A program made the position numbers and the translations under genes. From DASRVA01 sp035687745 (GTDB lineage Bacteria; Gemmatimonadota; Gemmatimonadetes; JACCXV01; JAHWKZ01), in assembly GCA_035687745.1 (NCBI GenBank), contig DASRVA010000101.1:1-29986 (forward strand): DNA of 29,986 nt. The letters are read 5' to 3'. Shown in pieces: positions 7,242 to 16,090 of the stretch (position 1 is its first letter; each line of letters starts with the position of its first letter). Below the pieces are notes generated by a model that was not told the DNA's origin, made no database searches, and worked only from the letters and a program-made list of their open reading frames with translations.

Positions 7242-9730
7242 TACCCCACCTCTTCGGTCACCGACTCCTCTTCCCGGGGGGCGCCTCCACGTACGGTGAA
7301 GTGGAGGCTCTCGCCGTCGTCCGCCACCTCGACGACGACCTCGTCGCCAGGAGCGAACCGGCCCTGGAGCATGGCCTCGGAGAAAGGATCCTCGAGATAG
7401 CGCTGCATGGCACGCTTCAGCGGGCGCGCCCCGAACTTCTCGTCGAAGCCCTTGGTCGCCAGGAACCGCTTCGCCTCCTCCGTGAGCTCGAGGCTGAGAT
7501 CCCGCTCGTCCAGCCGCCCGAGGACCTCCTGGAACAGGATGTCGACGATCTGCATGATGTGCTCCTCCGAGAGCGGATGGAACACGATGACCTCGTCCAG
7601 GCGGTTCAGGAACTCGGGATTGAACGTCTTGTCGATCTCCTCGCGCACCGCCTCTTCGATCTGCTGGATACGGGCCCCCGCATTCGGCTTCTGGAATCCC
7701 AGCGCCTTCTCGCCCGTGATGCGCCGCGCGCCGATGTTCGACGTCATGATCACCACGGTGTTCTTGAAGTCGATCTTCCGACCGTAGTTGTCCGTGATGT
7801 GGCCCTCGTCCAGGATCTGAAGCAGGATGTTGAAGACGTCGGTATGGGCCTTCTCGATCTCGTCCAGGAGGACCACGCTGTAAGGCTTGCGGCGGACCTC
7901 CTTGGTGAGATATCCGGAGTCCTCGTACCCTACGTAGCCCGGCGGCGCGCCCAGCAGCCGGCTCACCGTGAATTTCTCCATGTACTCCGACATGTCGATC
8001 CGGATGAGCGCGTTCGGATCCGCGAACAGGAACCGTGCCAGGGCGCGGGCCAGCTCGGTCTTCCCGACCCCTGTCGGCCCCGAGAAGATGAACGACCCGA
8101 TCGGCCGCCGCGGGTCCTTGAGCCCCGCCCGTGTGCGGCGAATCGCCTTGGAGATGGCGTTGATCGCGTCGTTCTGGCCGACGATGTGCTTGTGGAGCTC
8201 CTCCTCCATCCGCAGGAGCCGCTCGGTCTCCTCCTCCCGCAGGCGGATCACCGGGACGCCGGTCCAGCGACTCACGATGAACGCCACGTCCTCGGTCGAC
8301 AGCACGGGCCGGTCACCGTGGTTGCCACGCTCCCACTCCAGCTTCTTTCGCTTGATCGAAGATTTCAGCTCGCGCTCGGTGTCCCGCAGCTTGGCGGCCG
8401 TCTCGTAATCCTGCGCCTTGATCGCCTGATCCTTCTTCGTGACGATGTCCTGCACCTCTTCTTCCAGCGCGAGGAGCTCGGGCGGCGGGACCTGCGTGGC
8501 CAGGTGCACCCGGGCGCACGCCTCGTCGATGACGTCGATCGCCTTGTCCGGCAGGAACCGATCGGTGATGTAGCGCTCCGAGAGCCGGGCCGCGGCATCC
8601 AGGGCCGGGTCGGGGATCTCCACGCTGTGATGGTCCGAATAGCGCGGACGCAAGCCCTTCAGAATCTCCACCGTCTCGTCGATCGTGGGAGGGTCGACCA
8701 CGACCGGCTGGAACCGCCGCTCCAGCGCGCCGTCCTTCTCGATGTACTTCCGGTATTCGTTGAGCGTGGAGGCGCCAACGCACTGAAGCTCGCCCCGCGC
8801 CAGCGCGGGCTTGAGCATGTTCGATGCGTCGATCGCCCCTTCGGCGGCGCCGGCCCCGACCAGGGTGTGGAGCTCGTCGATGAACAGGATGATGTTCTTG
8901 GCCTGCTTGATCTCGTTGATCACGGCCTTGAGGCGTTCCTCGAACTGACCGCGGTACTTGGTTCCGGCGATCACCGCGGCCATGTCCAGCGACAGGACCC
9001 GATGCTCCCGAAGGCTATGCACGATCTCGCCGCTCGTGATCCGCTGGGCGAGGCCCTCCACGATGGCCGTCTTGCCCACGCCCGGCTCGCCGATCAGGAC
9101 CGGGTTGTTCTTCTTCCGTCGCGACAGGACCTCGATGACGCGCTCGATCTCCTTCTCGCGCCCGATCGTTGGATCCAGCTCGCCTTCACGGGCCAGGTCG
9201 GTGAGATCCCGGCAGAAGTGGTCCAGGGCCGGTGTCTTCGACTTCTTCTCGCTGGAGCGGGGTGCCTGGCCGCCGCTTTCCATTGAGCTCAGCTCCCCTC
9301 CGAGGAGGCGAATGGTCTCGTTGCGGGCCATCTCGATGGTGACCCCTACGTCCTCCAGCACCTGCGCCGCGATCCCCTTCTCCTCGCGCAGCAGACCCAG
9401 CAGCAGATGCTCGGTGCCGACGTAGGAGTGCTTCAAGCTTCGTGCCTCGGCCACCGAAAACTCCAGGACCTTCTTGGCCCTGGTCGTATAGGGCACCTCG
9501 TCGGCTGTCATGTCGCTCTTTCCGACATCGACGCGCTCTTCGATCCTCTCCCGAAGCTCGTCCAGGTCCACGTTGAGGTTGGTGAGGATGGCGGCCGCCA
9601 CCCCCTCGCCCTCGCGAATCAGTCCCAGCAGGATGTGCTCGGTACCGACGTAGTCGTGGTGCAGCCGAGTCGCCTCCTCGCGGGCCATGGACAGGACCTT
9701 GCGAACGCGATCCGTGAAGTTGCTGTTCAT
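7241..9730 (-). CDS. clpC: ATP-dependent Clp protease ATP-binding subunit ClpC
   Basis: ClpC is a hexameric AAA+ unfoldase that feeds proteins to ClpP. In Firmicutes it takes arginine-phosphorylated proteins marked by McsB. The 829-aa product shows two Clp-N repeats (about 1-145), the D1 ATPase with Walker A GEPGVGKT (214-221) and Walker B ILFIDE (281-286), a UVR-containing middle domain (about 425-460), and the D2 ATPase with Walker A GPTGVGKT (551-558). An LGF tripeptide after MTSNIGARR is the expected ClpP-docking loop. It overlaps mcsB by ATGA and touches bamA, so it is translated with both. The middle domain and the mcsAB neighbours separate ClpC from ClpA and ClpB. No ctsR repressor gene is visible. 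Confidence 0.95.
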   Translation of the reverse strand: MNSNFTDRVRKVLSMAREEATRLHHDYVGTEHILLGLIREGEGVAAAILTNLNVDLDELRERIEERVDVGKSDMTADEVPYTTRAKKVLEFSVAEARSLKHSYVGTEHLLLGLLREEKGIAAQVLEDVGVTIEMARNETIRLLGGELSSMESGGQAPRSSEKKSKTPALDHFCRDLTDLAREGELDPTIGREKEIERVIEVLSRRKKNNPVLIGEPGVGKTAIVEGLAQRITSGEIVHSLREHRVLSLDMAAVIAGTKYRGQFEERLKAVINEIKQAKNIILFIDELHTLVGAGAAEGAIDASNMLKPALARGELQCVGASTLNEYRKYIEKDGALERRFQPVVVDPPTIDETVEILKGLRPRYSDHHSVEIPDPALDAAARLSERYITDRFLPDKAIDVIDEACARVHLATQVPPPELLALEEEVQDIVTKKDQAIKAQDYETAAKLRDTERELKSSIKRKKLEWERGNHGDRPVLSTEDVAFIVSRWTGVPVIRLREEETERLLRMEEELHKHIVGQNDAINAISKAIRRTRAGLKDPRRPIGSFIFSGPTGVGKTELARALARFLFADPNALIRIDMSEYMEKFTVSRLLGAPPGYVGYEDSGYLTKEVRRKPYSVVLLDEIEKAHTDVFNILLQILDEGHITDNYGRKIDFKNTVVIMTSNIGARRITGEKALGFQKPNAGARIQQIEEAVREEIDKTFNPEFLNRLDEVIVFHPLSEEHIMQIVDILFQEVLGRLDERDLSLELTEEAKRFLATKGFDEKFGARPLKRAMQRYLEDPFSEAMLQGRFAPGDEVVVEVADDGESLHFTVRGGAPREEESVTEEVG

Positions 9731-10818
9731 GCCGAATCTTCCCCGTCTTCATCTCGATCGAGTATCTGGCGGATCAGGGCCGCGCGCTCGATCTCGCGCT
9801 CACGCTTGTCGAGCTGCCGCCCGGCCCTCTTGTCGAGATGTGCGACCTGTGTCCAGAGCAGCAGATGATTGAGTCTCGATACCCCTATGTCGGGAAGCAG
9901 TTTCATGCTCACCCCCAGCCGCACGGCCGAGAGAAGGTTCATCATCTCGTCGAAGGACATCGAGCGGGCGCAGGTGAGGAGACCGTAGGCGCGCCATACC
10001 TTGTCCTCGATTTCATCGAGGGCGTCCCGGACGAGCACCGCCCGGGCGTTCTCCTCGTACTCGATCACCTGCCGGGCGATGCGCGACAGGCTTTCCACCA
10101 GCTCGTCCTCGCTCTTCCCGAGGGTCGTCTGGTTCGAGAGCTGAAAATAGTTGCCGATCACGTCCGAGCCCTCTCCGTAGAGGCCGCGGAACGTCAGCCC
10201 GATCTGGGCCAGGCCCTGGAGGACCTTGTGGATCTCGCGGGTCAGCACCAGACCCGGCAGGTGGATGAGCACCGAAGCCCGCAATCCCGTGCCCGTATTG
10301 GTCGGGCAGCTCGTCAGGAAGCCGAACTGATGGTGGAAGGCGAACCGGACACGGCCTCTCAGTCCCTCGTCCACCTGCCGCGCCTGGTCCCACGACGTCT
10401 CGAGCTGGAGCCCCGGCGTCAGGCTCTGGATGCGGATGTGGTCCTCTTCGTTGATCAGCAGAGCCAGTCGCCCCCCCTCCGCGATCAAGAGCGCGCTCGC
10501 CTCCTTGAACTTGAGCATCTCCCGGCTCACCAGGTGCCGCTCGAGGAGCAGGGTCAGGTCCGTATCCGGAAGGCCGGCCAGGCGCAGGAACTGGCGACCG
10601 CTCCCGTTCCCCACGGTCGCGCCGTGGGCGTCCACGATCTCCTCGATCACACGCTCCTGCTGCTCTCCGGTGATCGTCTCGCGAAACGGAAACCGCTCGA
10701 GATTGCGGGCCAGCCGGATGCGCGTGCTGAGGATGATGTCGGAGTTCGGGCCGTCGCCGCTGATCCACGCCAGCCCCCCTCCCACCGGACCCAGGAGGTC
10801 GTTTTCCGGGATCCTCAT
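9727..10818 (-). CDS. mcsB: Protein arginine kinase McsB
   Basis: McsB phosphorylates arginine side chains on proteins, and the mark targets them to ClpC-ClpP for degradation. It belongs to the phosphagen (ATP:guanido) kinase fold. In this 363-aa product the ATP-binding arginine motif ILSTRIRLARNL lies near residue 30, the catalytic-loop motif LINEEDHIRIQ near 115, and the signature CPTNTGTGLRASV near 170. A C-terminal segment with DELVESL follows, like the McsB family and unlike creatine kinases. It overlaps mcsA upstream and clpC downstream by ATGA. McsB is typical of Firmicutes; its presence in a genome with lipid A genes is less usual and is discussed as a finding. Confidence 0.93.
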   Translation of the reverse strand: MRIPENDLLGPVGGGLAWISGDGPNSDIILSTRIRLARNLERFPFRETITGEQQERVIEEIVDAHGATVGNGSGRQFLRLAGLPDTDLTLLLERHLVSREMLKFKEASALLIAEGGRLALLINEEDHIRIQSLTPGLQLETSWDQARQVDEGLRGRVRFAFHHQFGFLTSCPTNTGTGLRASVLIHLPGLVLTREIHKVLQGLAQIGLTFRGLYGEGSDVIGNYFQLSNQTTLGKSEDELVESLSRIARQVIEYEENARAVLVRDALDEIEDKVWRAYGLLTCARSMSFDEMMNLLSAVRLGVSMKLLPDIGVSRLNHLLLWTQVAHLDKRAGRQLDKREREIERAALIRQILDRDEDGEDSA

Positions 10819-11345
10819 TCCTCGTCCTCCGCCCGCGCCTCGACGGCCTCGCGCGACTCTTCGAGATCCTGGATCGCGTCACGAAGCTCCGCGGCGCGCT
10901 CGTACTCTTCCTGGCCGACCGCCTGACGGAGCTGCCTGCGCAGCTCGTGGAGCCGGGCCTCGCGCTCGTCGAGAAGCCCGAGCGACGCCACCTCGCTGAT
11001 CCCGACGTGTTCGCTTGACCCGTGGATCTTCCTCAGCAGGGCGCCCATCTCCTTCTCGAACGTGGTGTAGCAGTGCGCGCACCCCAATCTGCCTGACTTC
11101 CGGAACTGACGGAAGGTGCAGCCGCACCTCGGACAAGCGACGTTGGCGCTCGTCGCGCTGGTGAAGATCGGCGCTCCCATCTCCGAAAGGAAGTCCGACA
11201 ACGGCGCCTCGGTGGCCGGCGTGGTGGTCTTCAGCCCTCGCGCCCGCGCGCAGGCGTGGCACAGGTGGAGGGTCGCCGCCTCGTCGTTCACGATTTGCGT
11301 GAAGTGGACCGAGGCAGGCTTCTGCTGACAATCCTGACACAACAT
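10815..11345 (-). CDS. mcsA: McsA-like zinc-finger/UVR protein, activator of McsB
   Basis: McsA binds and activates the arginine kinase McsB. The 176-aa product contains four CxxC pairs (C3/C6, C29/C32, C71/C74, C89/C92), expected to hold two zinc ions, and a C-terminal UVR motif (about 135-165, with EYERAAELRDAI). This is the normal McsA layout. The ATG at 11345 has no clear Shine-Dalgarno sequence; an AT-rich patch lies only about 15 nt upstream, so its message may have a very short leader. It is the first gene of the mcsA-mcsB-clpC-bamA run and is separated from lolD by 89 nt. Confidence 0.92.
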   Translation of the reverse strand: MLCQDCQQKPASVHFTQIVNDEAATLHLCHACARARGLKTTTPATEAPLSDFLSEMGAPIFTSATSANVACPRCGCTFRQFRKSGRLGCAHCYTTFEKEMGALLRKIHGSSEHVGISEVASLGLLDEREARLHELRRQLRQAVGQEEYERAAELRDAIQDLEESREAVEARAEDEE

Positions 11346-11359
11346 GGCTCAACTATGAC

Positions 11360-11391
11360 AATATAGCTCGTTCGCTCGCGTCTCATCGCAA
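11360..11391 (-). promoter_or_regulatory. Possible promoter of the mcsA-mcsB-clpC-bamA operon
   Basis: On the minus strand the AT-rich hexamer TATATT (11365-11360) stands out in a GC-rich background. A weak TTGCGA (11391-11386) lies 20 bp upstream, longer than the ideal 17. The -10 patch is only about 15 nt from the mcsA start, so the transcript would be nearly leaderless, which fits the missing ribosome binding site. No CtsR heptad repeat or CIRCE inverted repeat was seen. Confidence 0.35.
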
Positions 11392-11410
11392 AGTGGCTCA
11401 GCCGGGAGGT

Positions 11411-11435
11411 AAACGGCCCGGCAACGGGCTCCGTT
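11411..11435 (-). terminator. Weak hairpin just after the lolD stop
   Basis: Directly downstream of the lolD TGA, AACGG plus CCCG pairs with CGGG plus CCGTT around a 4-nt loop, with a 2-nt bulge. On the minus strand it is followed by only three T residues and then ACC, so it would be a poor intrinsic terminator. It is the only hairpin separating the lolD transcript from mcsA. Confidence 0.3.
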
Positions 11436-12169
11436 CAATCGGCCGACGCCGCCCACTCCCGGTTCATCCCGACCGTCTCCAGCACCCCGTCCTCGATATG
11501 CAGCAGGCGATCCGTACGCCGCGCGAGACCCTCGTCATGCGTCGCCACGACGAACGCCACATCGCGGTCTCGGGCGAGCGAGAACATGAGCCCGTGCAGG
11601 TGCTCGCTGTTCGCGCGGTCGAGGTTGCCCGAGGGCTCATCGGCCAGCACCACGATCGGCTCGTGGACCAGCGCCCGCGCGACCGCCACACGTTGCTGCT
11701 CGCCCCCTGACAGCTCGCTGGGGCGATGGGTCAACCGCTCGCTCAGACCGACCTCCTCGAGGGCCGCCTCAGCGCGCCGGTTCGCCTCGCTCTCCTCGAC
11801 CCCCTGAATGCGAAGGGGTATGGCGACGTTCTCGAGAGCCGAAAACTCAAGCAGCAGGTGGTGAAACTGGAACACGAACCCCAACCGCTGGCTGCGCACT
11901 CGGGAGAGCTCGATGTCAGAGAGCTGGTTGAGGTGGCAGCCCTCGAGCACGACCGTGCCCGCCGTGGGGCGGTCCAGCCCCCCGAGGAGGTGCAGGAGCG
12001 TGCTCTTGCCCGCTCCCGACGCCCCGACGATCGCCACCGTCTCCCCGGCGTGGACCTCCAGGTCCACGCCCCGCAGCACCCTCAGCGGCCCTGCCCCACC
12101 CACGTACTCCTTATGCAAGCGGTGCGCCACCAAGACGGGACCCTCGCGGGTCCCGGGCCCGCTATTCAT
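11435..12169 (-). CDS. lolD: Lipoprotein-releasing ABC transporter ATPase LolD
   Basis: LolD powers the inner-membrane complex that extracts outer-membrane lipoproteins. The 244-aa product shows Walker A GASGAGKST (49-57), a Q-loop near residue 100, the signature LSGGEQQRVAVARAL, and Walker B VVLADEPSGNLD, the pattern of the LolD/MacB/FtsE group. The ATG at 12169 overlaps the permease gene by 8 nt (ATGAATAG), a tight coupling that supports assignment to the same transporter. FtsE or MacB would be the alternatives, but the partner has LolC/E features and neither ftsX-type nor macA-type genes are nearby. Confidence 0.9.
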   Translation of the reverse strand: MNSGPGTREGPVLVAHRLHKEYVGGAGPLRVLRGVDLEVHAGETVAIVGASGAGKSTLLHLLGGLDRPTAGTVVLEGCHLNQLSDIELSRVRSQRLGFVFQFHHLLLEFSALENVAIPLRIQGVEESEANRRAEAALEEVGLSERLTHRPSELSGGEQQRVAVARALVHEPIVVLADEPSGNLDRANSEHLHGLMFSLARDRDVAFVVATHDEGLARRTDRLLHIEDGVLETVGMNREWAASAD

Positions 12170-13400
12170 ACCGGATGGCGTCCACCGGGGTCATGCGCGC
12201 CGCCTGCATGGAGGGGTAGATCGTGGCGGCCAGGCTGATCAGCAGGCTCGCCCCCGCGATCATGGCGATCGAGAGCGGCTCGATCGAGACGGGGAGGGTG
12301 TCGATGAAGTAGACGTCCCCCGGCAGCGATATGAACCGGTACCGGGCGAGGAGGTAGGCGGCGATCAGCCCCACGACCGTCCCCAGGCCCGTCCCGACGA
12401 CCCCGATCAGCGCGCCCTGGTAGACGAAGATCCGGCGGATGGCGCGGCCTTGCATCCCCATGGATCGGAGGATCCCGATCTCCTTGGTCTTGTCCGTCAC
12501 GATCATCGTCAGCGTGCTGATGATGTTGAAGGCCGCAACCAGCACGATGAGAACCAATATAATGAACATGGCCCTCTTTTCCAATTTGAGAGCCGAAAAG
12601 AGCGGCTGGTTGAGCTCGATCCAGGTCGTCGCATAGTACGGCCCGCCGAGCCGGTCGGTGAGAGCCTCGCCGACCTCGCCGGCGTCCCAGATGTCGTCGA
12701 CCCGGGCCGCCACCCCGTACGCGACGTCGCCGATCTGGAGGTAGTCCTGCATCGCGGCCAGCGACGTGTACACGAACTTGGAGTCGTACTCGAACAGCCC
12801 GCTCTTGAAGGTCCCGGACACGATGAATTTCTGGAGCTTGGGGACGGTGCCGTGGAGCGGCGACACGGCGGCCACCTCCGGCGTGGTCAGCGTGATCGTG
12901 TCGCCCGGGAAGACGACCAGCCGGTCGGCCAGCAGGTATCCCATCACGACCCGCGGCACTTCCTCGTCCGGCCGCGCCTCCAGATCGTACTCGCCGGCCA
13001 GCATCTGCCGCCGCGTGTCGGAAACCCCCGCTTCCAGCTCCGGATCGACGCCGCGGATAACCGCGCCCTCGTAGCGCCCGCGCCCGTGGCCGATGATCCC
13101 CTCGGTGTACAGGAAGGGGGCCGCCCCGGTCACCTCCTCGGTGTCGCGGGTCAACTGGAGGACGCGACCGTAGTCCTCGAGCGGCTCGGAGTTGTAGCGC
13201 TGGATCAGCAGGTGCGGGGTGTTGGTCAGGATCTTCTCCCGCAGGTCCCGCTGGAGGCCACCCATCACGCTCATCACGATGACCAGAGCCGCCACGCCGA
13301 CGAAGACGCCGCCGATGGCGATCAACCCGATCACCGAGATCACCCCGGCCCTCCGCTTCGAGGTCAGATAGCGCCGGGCAATCCGCCACTCGAGGCTCAT
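12162..13400 (-). CDS. lolC: LolC/LolE-family lipoprotein-releasing permease
   Basis: This 412-aa membrane protein is the permease partner of LolD. It has one N-terminal transmembrane helix after SLEWRIARRYLTSKRR (about residues 20-45), a large periplasmic domain (about 46-265), and three C-terminal helices in the FtsX-type permease domain (about 275-400), with KTKEIGILRSMG as the typical coupling segment. Only one permease gene is present next to lolD, instead of the LolC/LolE pair of E. coli; a homodimer is known for single LolF-type permeases and is inferred here. It overlaps lysS by ATGA and lolD by 8 nt. Confidence 0.88.
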   Translation of the reverse strand: MSLEWRIARRYLTSKRRAGVISVIGLIAIGGVFVGVAALVIVMSVMGGLQRDLREKILTNTPHLLIQRYNSEPLEDYGRVLQLTRDTEEVTGAAPFLYTEGIIGHGRGRYEGAVIRGVDPELEAGVSDTRRQMLAGEYDLEARPDEEVPRVVMGYLLADRLVVFPGDTITLTTPEVAAVSPLHGTVPKLQKFIVSGTFKSGLFEYDSKFVYTSLAAMQDYLQIGDVAYGVAARVDDIWDAGEVGEALTDRLGGPYYATTWIELNQPLFSALKLEKRAMFIILVLIVLVAAFNIISTLTMIVTDKTKEIGILRSMGMQGRAIRRIFVYQGALIGVVGTGLGTVVGLIAAYLLARYRFISLPGDVYFIDTLPVSIEPLSIAMIAGASLLISLAATIYPSMQAARMTPVDAIRYE

Positions 13401-14956
13401 TCGCCGTCCTCCGCGTCCGATTCATCGTCGTCGAGAGAACCGCCGGATTCCGGCCGCAGGGTCGGGAAGAGGATCACGTCGCGCAGGGCCGGCTGGTCGG
13501 CCAGGAACATCGTGAGCCGGTCGACGCCGACTCCCATGCCCGCGGTCGGGGGCATGCCGTACTCGAGGGCCCTCAGAAAATCCTCGTCCACCGCCACGGG
13601 CGCCTCGAGGTCGCCCGCCGCGGCCGCGGCCGCCAGCTCCTCGAATCGGGCCCGCTGTTCGCGGGGGTCGTTCTGCTCGCTGAAAGCGTTCGCCCACTCC
13701 GTCCCGAAGAGGTACGCCTCGAACCGCTCGGCCAGGCGCTCGTCACTGCGGTGACGGCGGGCCAGCGGGGACAGCACTCGCGGGTGATCGACGACCAGCG
13801 TCGGGGATTCCAGGTCCGGCTCGACCAGCGTCTTGAACAGGGCGTCCAGGATCTTGCCCGGCCCGTGGCCGGCTGCGATCTCGACCCCGCGAAGAGCCGC
13901 CTGCCGGGCCAGGGCGGGACGCCCGAGATCGGCGGTGTCAACCCCGCGCTCCGCCAGCGCATCGAGGAAGGGCAGCCGCGGCCACGGCGGGGTCACGTCG
14001 ACCGTGCGGCCCTGCCACGTCAGCCGGCTCGAGCCGACGATCGCCTCGACCAGCCCGGCCAGCATCTCCTCCGCCAGCCGCATGAAATCGTGGTAGTCCG
14101 CGTACGCCTCGTAGAATTCCAGCATCGTGAACTCGGGGTTGTGGAAGCGGTCGACGCCCTCGTTCCGAAAGTCCTTGGCGATTTCGTAGACCCGCTCGAG
14201 GCCCCCCACCACGCAACGCTTCAGGTACAGCTCGTCCGCGATCCGCAGGTAGAGCGGGACGTCCAGCGCGTGATGGTGGGTCTCGAAGGGGCGAGCCGCC
14301 GCCCCCCCATACAGCGGCTGGAGGACCGGCGTCTCGACTTCCAGATACCCCCGTCGATCGAGGAAGTCCCGCAAGTACCGAACGAGCCGCGACCGGACGG
14401 CGAACACCTCTCGCACCTCCGGATGGACGGCGAGGTCCGCGTACCGCTGTCGGTAACGGAACTCGCGGTCGGTCACCCGGTGGTAGGCGCGGGCGTCGCC
14501 GTCCTCGCCTTCGACGAGCTTGCCCAGGGGGAGGGGGCGCAGCGACTTGGCCAGCAGCCGCACCTCGCCGGCACGCAGCGTGACCTCACCCGTCCGGGTG
14601 CGGAACACATCCCCCGAGACACCCACCACGTCGCCCAGGTCGAGCCGCTCGAGCAGGGCATAAGCCTCATCGCCCAGCTCGTCCTCGCGGAGGTAGACCT
14701 GGATCCGCCCGCTGGCGTCGGCCAGGTGGAGGAAGGTCGTCCGGCCGTGAGGACGGAGCGCGACCACGCGGCCGGCGACCTGGCCGCTCACCGCCGGCCC
14801 CTCGTCGCGGAAGGCGGCCACCAGCCCGGCCGCCGTGTCGGAAGGCTTCCACCCGACCGGGTAGGGATCGACCCCACCCCGCTCCAGCTCGGCCAGCTTG
14901 CGGGCCCGCGCCACCACGGGGTCGGTGACCGGCGCCTCCGGGGCGGGGCTCGTCAT
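13397..14956 (-). CDS. lysS: Lysyl-tRNA synthetase, class II
   Basis: LysS charges tRNA-Lys in the cytoplasm. The 519-aa protein has an N-terminal OB-fold anticodon-binding domain (about 55-160, GRVVALRPHGRTTFLHLAD) and a class II catalytic core. Motif 2 reads FRNEGVDRFHNPEFTMLEFY (about 265-285), and motif 3 contains GMGVGVDRLTMFL near residue 480. The block SEQNDPREQRARFE after ANAF is a LysS hallmark. It overlaps prfB upstream and lolC downstream, both by ATGA. prfB-lysS adjacency is common in bacteria. Confidence 0.95.
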   Translation of the reverse strand: MTSPAPEAPVTDPVVARARKLAELERGGVDPYPVGWKPSDTAAGLVAAFRDEGPAVSGQVAGRVVALRPHGRTTFLHLADASGRIQVYLREDELGDEAYALLERLDLGDVVGVSGDVFRTRTGEVTLRAGEVRLLAKSLRPLPLGKLVEGEDGDARAYHRVTDREFRYRQRYADLAVHPEVREVFAVRSRLVRYLRDFLDRRGYLEVETPVLQPLYGGAAARPFETHHHALDVPLYLRIADELYLKRCVVGGLERVYEIAKDFRNEGVDRFHNPEFTMLEFYEAYADYHDFMRLAEEMLAGLVEAIVGSSRLTWQGRTVDVTPPWPRLPFLDALAERGVDTADLGRPALARQAALRGVEIAAGHGPGKILDALFKTLVEPDLESPTLVVDHPRVLSPLARRHRSDERLAERFEAYLFGTEWANAFSEQNDPREQRARFEELAAAAAAGDLEAPVAVDEDFLRALEYGMPPTAGMGVGVDRLTMFLADQPALRDVILFPTLRPESGGSLDDDESDAEDGE

Positions 14957-16090
14957 CCCCGCCTCTGTGCGGCCGGCTCTGCCTCGGGGCCGCCCGCCGA
15001 GCGCCTCAGCCAGGCCTCCATGAAATCGGTCAGGTCCCCCTCCAGGACGCCCGCCACGTCCGATGTCTCGTGGCCCGTGCGATGGTCCTTGACCAGCGTA
15101 TAGGGGTGGAGCACGTAGGAGCGGATCTGGCTCCCGAAGGCGATCTCCTTCTTCTCCGCCTCGAGCTCTTCCCGGGACTTTTCACGCTCGGCCTTGAGGT
15201 ACTGGTAGAGCCGGCTCCGTAGGAGCCGCATGGCGGTCTCGCGGTTCCGGTGCTGGCTCCGTTCGGCCTGGCTCTGGACCACGATGCCGGTCGGCACGTG
15301 GGTGATGCGCACGGCGCTGCTGGTCTTGTTCACGTGCTGCCCGCCTGCGCCGCTGGCCCGGTAGGTGTCGATCCGCAGGTCCTTGTCGAGGATCTCGACC
15401 TCGATGTCGTCCGCGACGTCAGGGTAGACGAACACCGAGGCGAACGAGGTGTGACGGCGCGCGTTGGCGTCGAACGGGCTGATCCGCACCAGGCGGTGGA
15501 CCCCCTTCTCGGCGCGCAGGTAACCGTGGGCGTACTCGCCCTTGACCTCGACGGTCGCCCGGGTGATCCCCGCTTCCTCACCCTCCTGGATGTCCACGAT
15601 CTGGTGCTCGTAGCCGTTGTTTTCCATCCACCGCGTGTACATCCTGAGGAGCATGGCCGCCCAGTCCTGGCTCTCGGTGCCGCCGGCGCCCGAGTGGATG
15701 GTCAGGATGGCGTCCCGCGGATCGTCGGGATCCTGCAGCATCCCGCGAAACTCGAACCGCTCGACCCGCGCCTCGAGATCACGATGGTGGGCCTCGAACT
15801 CGGTCCACATCGCCGGATCCTCCTCGTCGCTCAGCAGCTGCCGCATCTCACGGGCGTCCGCGATCTCGCGGCGCAGGCCGTCATACTCCTCGACCCAGGC
15901 CCGATGACCCTTCAACTCGGCCAGCAGGCTGCGCGCTCGCTCGTTGTCGGTCCAGAAGTCGGGCTCGGCAGAGGCCGACTCGAGTTCGGCTATGCGGTGG
16001 CGCCTGGAAGGAAGGTCAAAGACAGCTCCCGAGGAGCTCCAGCCGCTCCTCTAACGCGTCGATGGCCTGCGGGTCCCTCGGGTCGCTCAC
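14953..16090 (-). CDS. prfB: Peptide chain release factor 2, with programmed +1 frameshift
   Basis: RF2 ends translation at UGA and UAA codons. The gene is in two frames. The first, from GTG 16090, gives 24 residues and stops at TGA 16018-16016. The slippery site CTT TGA C (16021-16015) lets ribosomes shift +1 and read on from GAC 16017. The joined product is 378 aa and continues DLPSRRHRIAELE, a normal RF2 N-terminus. The anticodon-mimic motif SPF (RISPFDAN) and the GGQ motif (GAGGQHVNKTSSAVR) identify RF2 rather than RF1. GGGAG, 4 nt before CTT, can act as the internal Shine-Dalgarno stimulator. Expression is therefore self-regulated by RF2 level. The start overlaps the upstream gene as GTGA, and the end overlaps lysS. 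Confidence 0.95.
16015..16026 (-). promoter_or_regulatory. prfB programmed frameshift site
   Basis: The minus strand reads GGGAGCTGTCTTTGAC around this point. CUU in the P site slips to UUU when the in-frame UGA is decoded slowly, and translation resumes at GAC. The heptamer CTTTGAC is identical to the E. coli prfB site, with a purine-rich anti-SD target just upstream. The zero-frame product would be only 24 aa. Confidence 0.92.

Noticed and set aside
11411..11435. Hairpin after lolD as a strong intrinsic terminator
   Set aside because: Only three T residues follow and the stem has a bulge. Listed only as a weak candidate.
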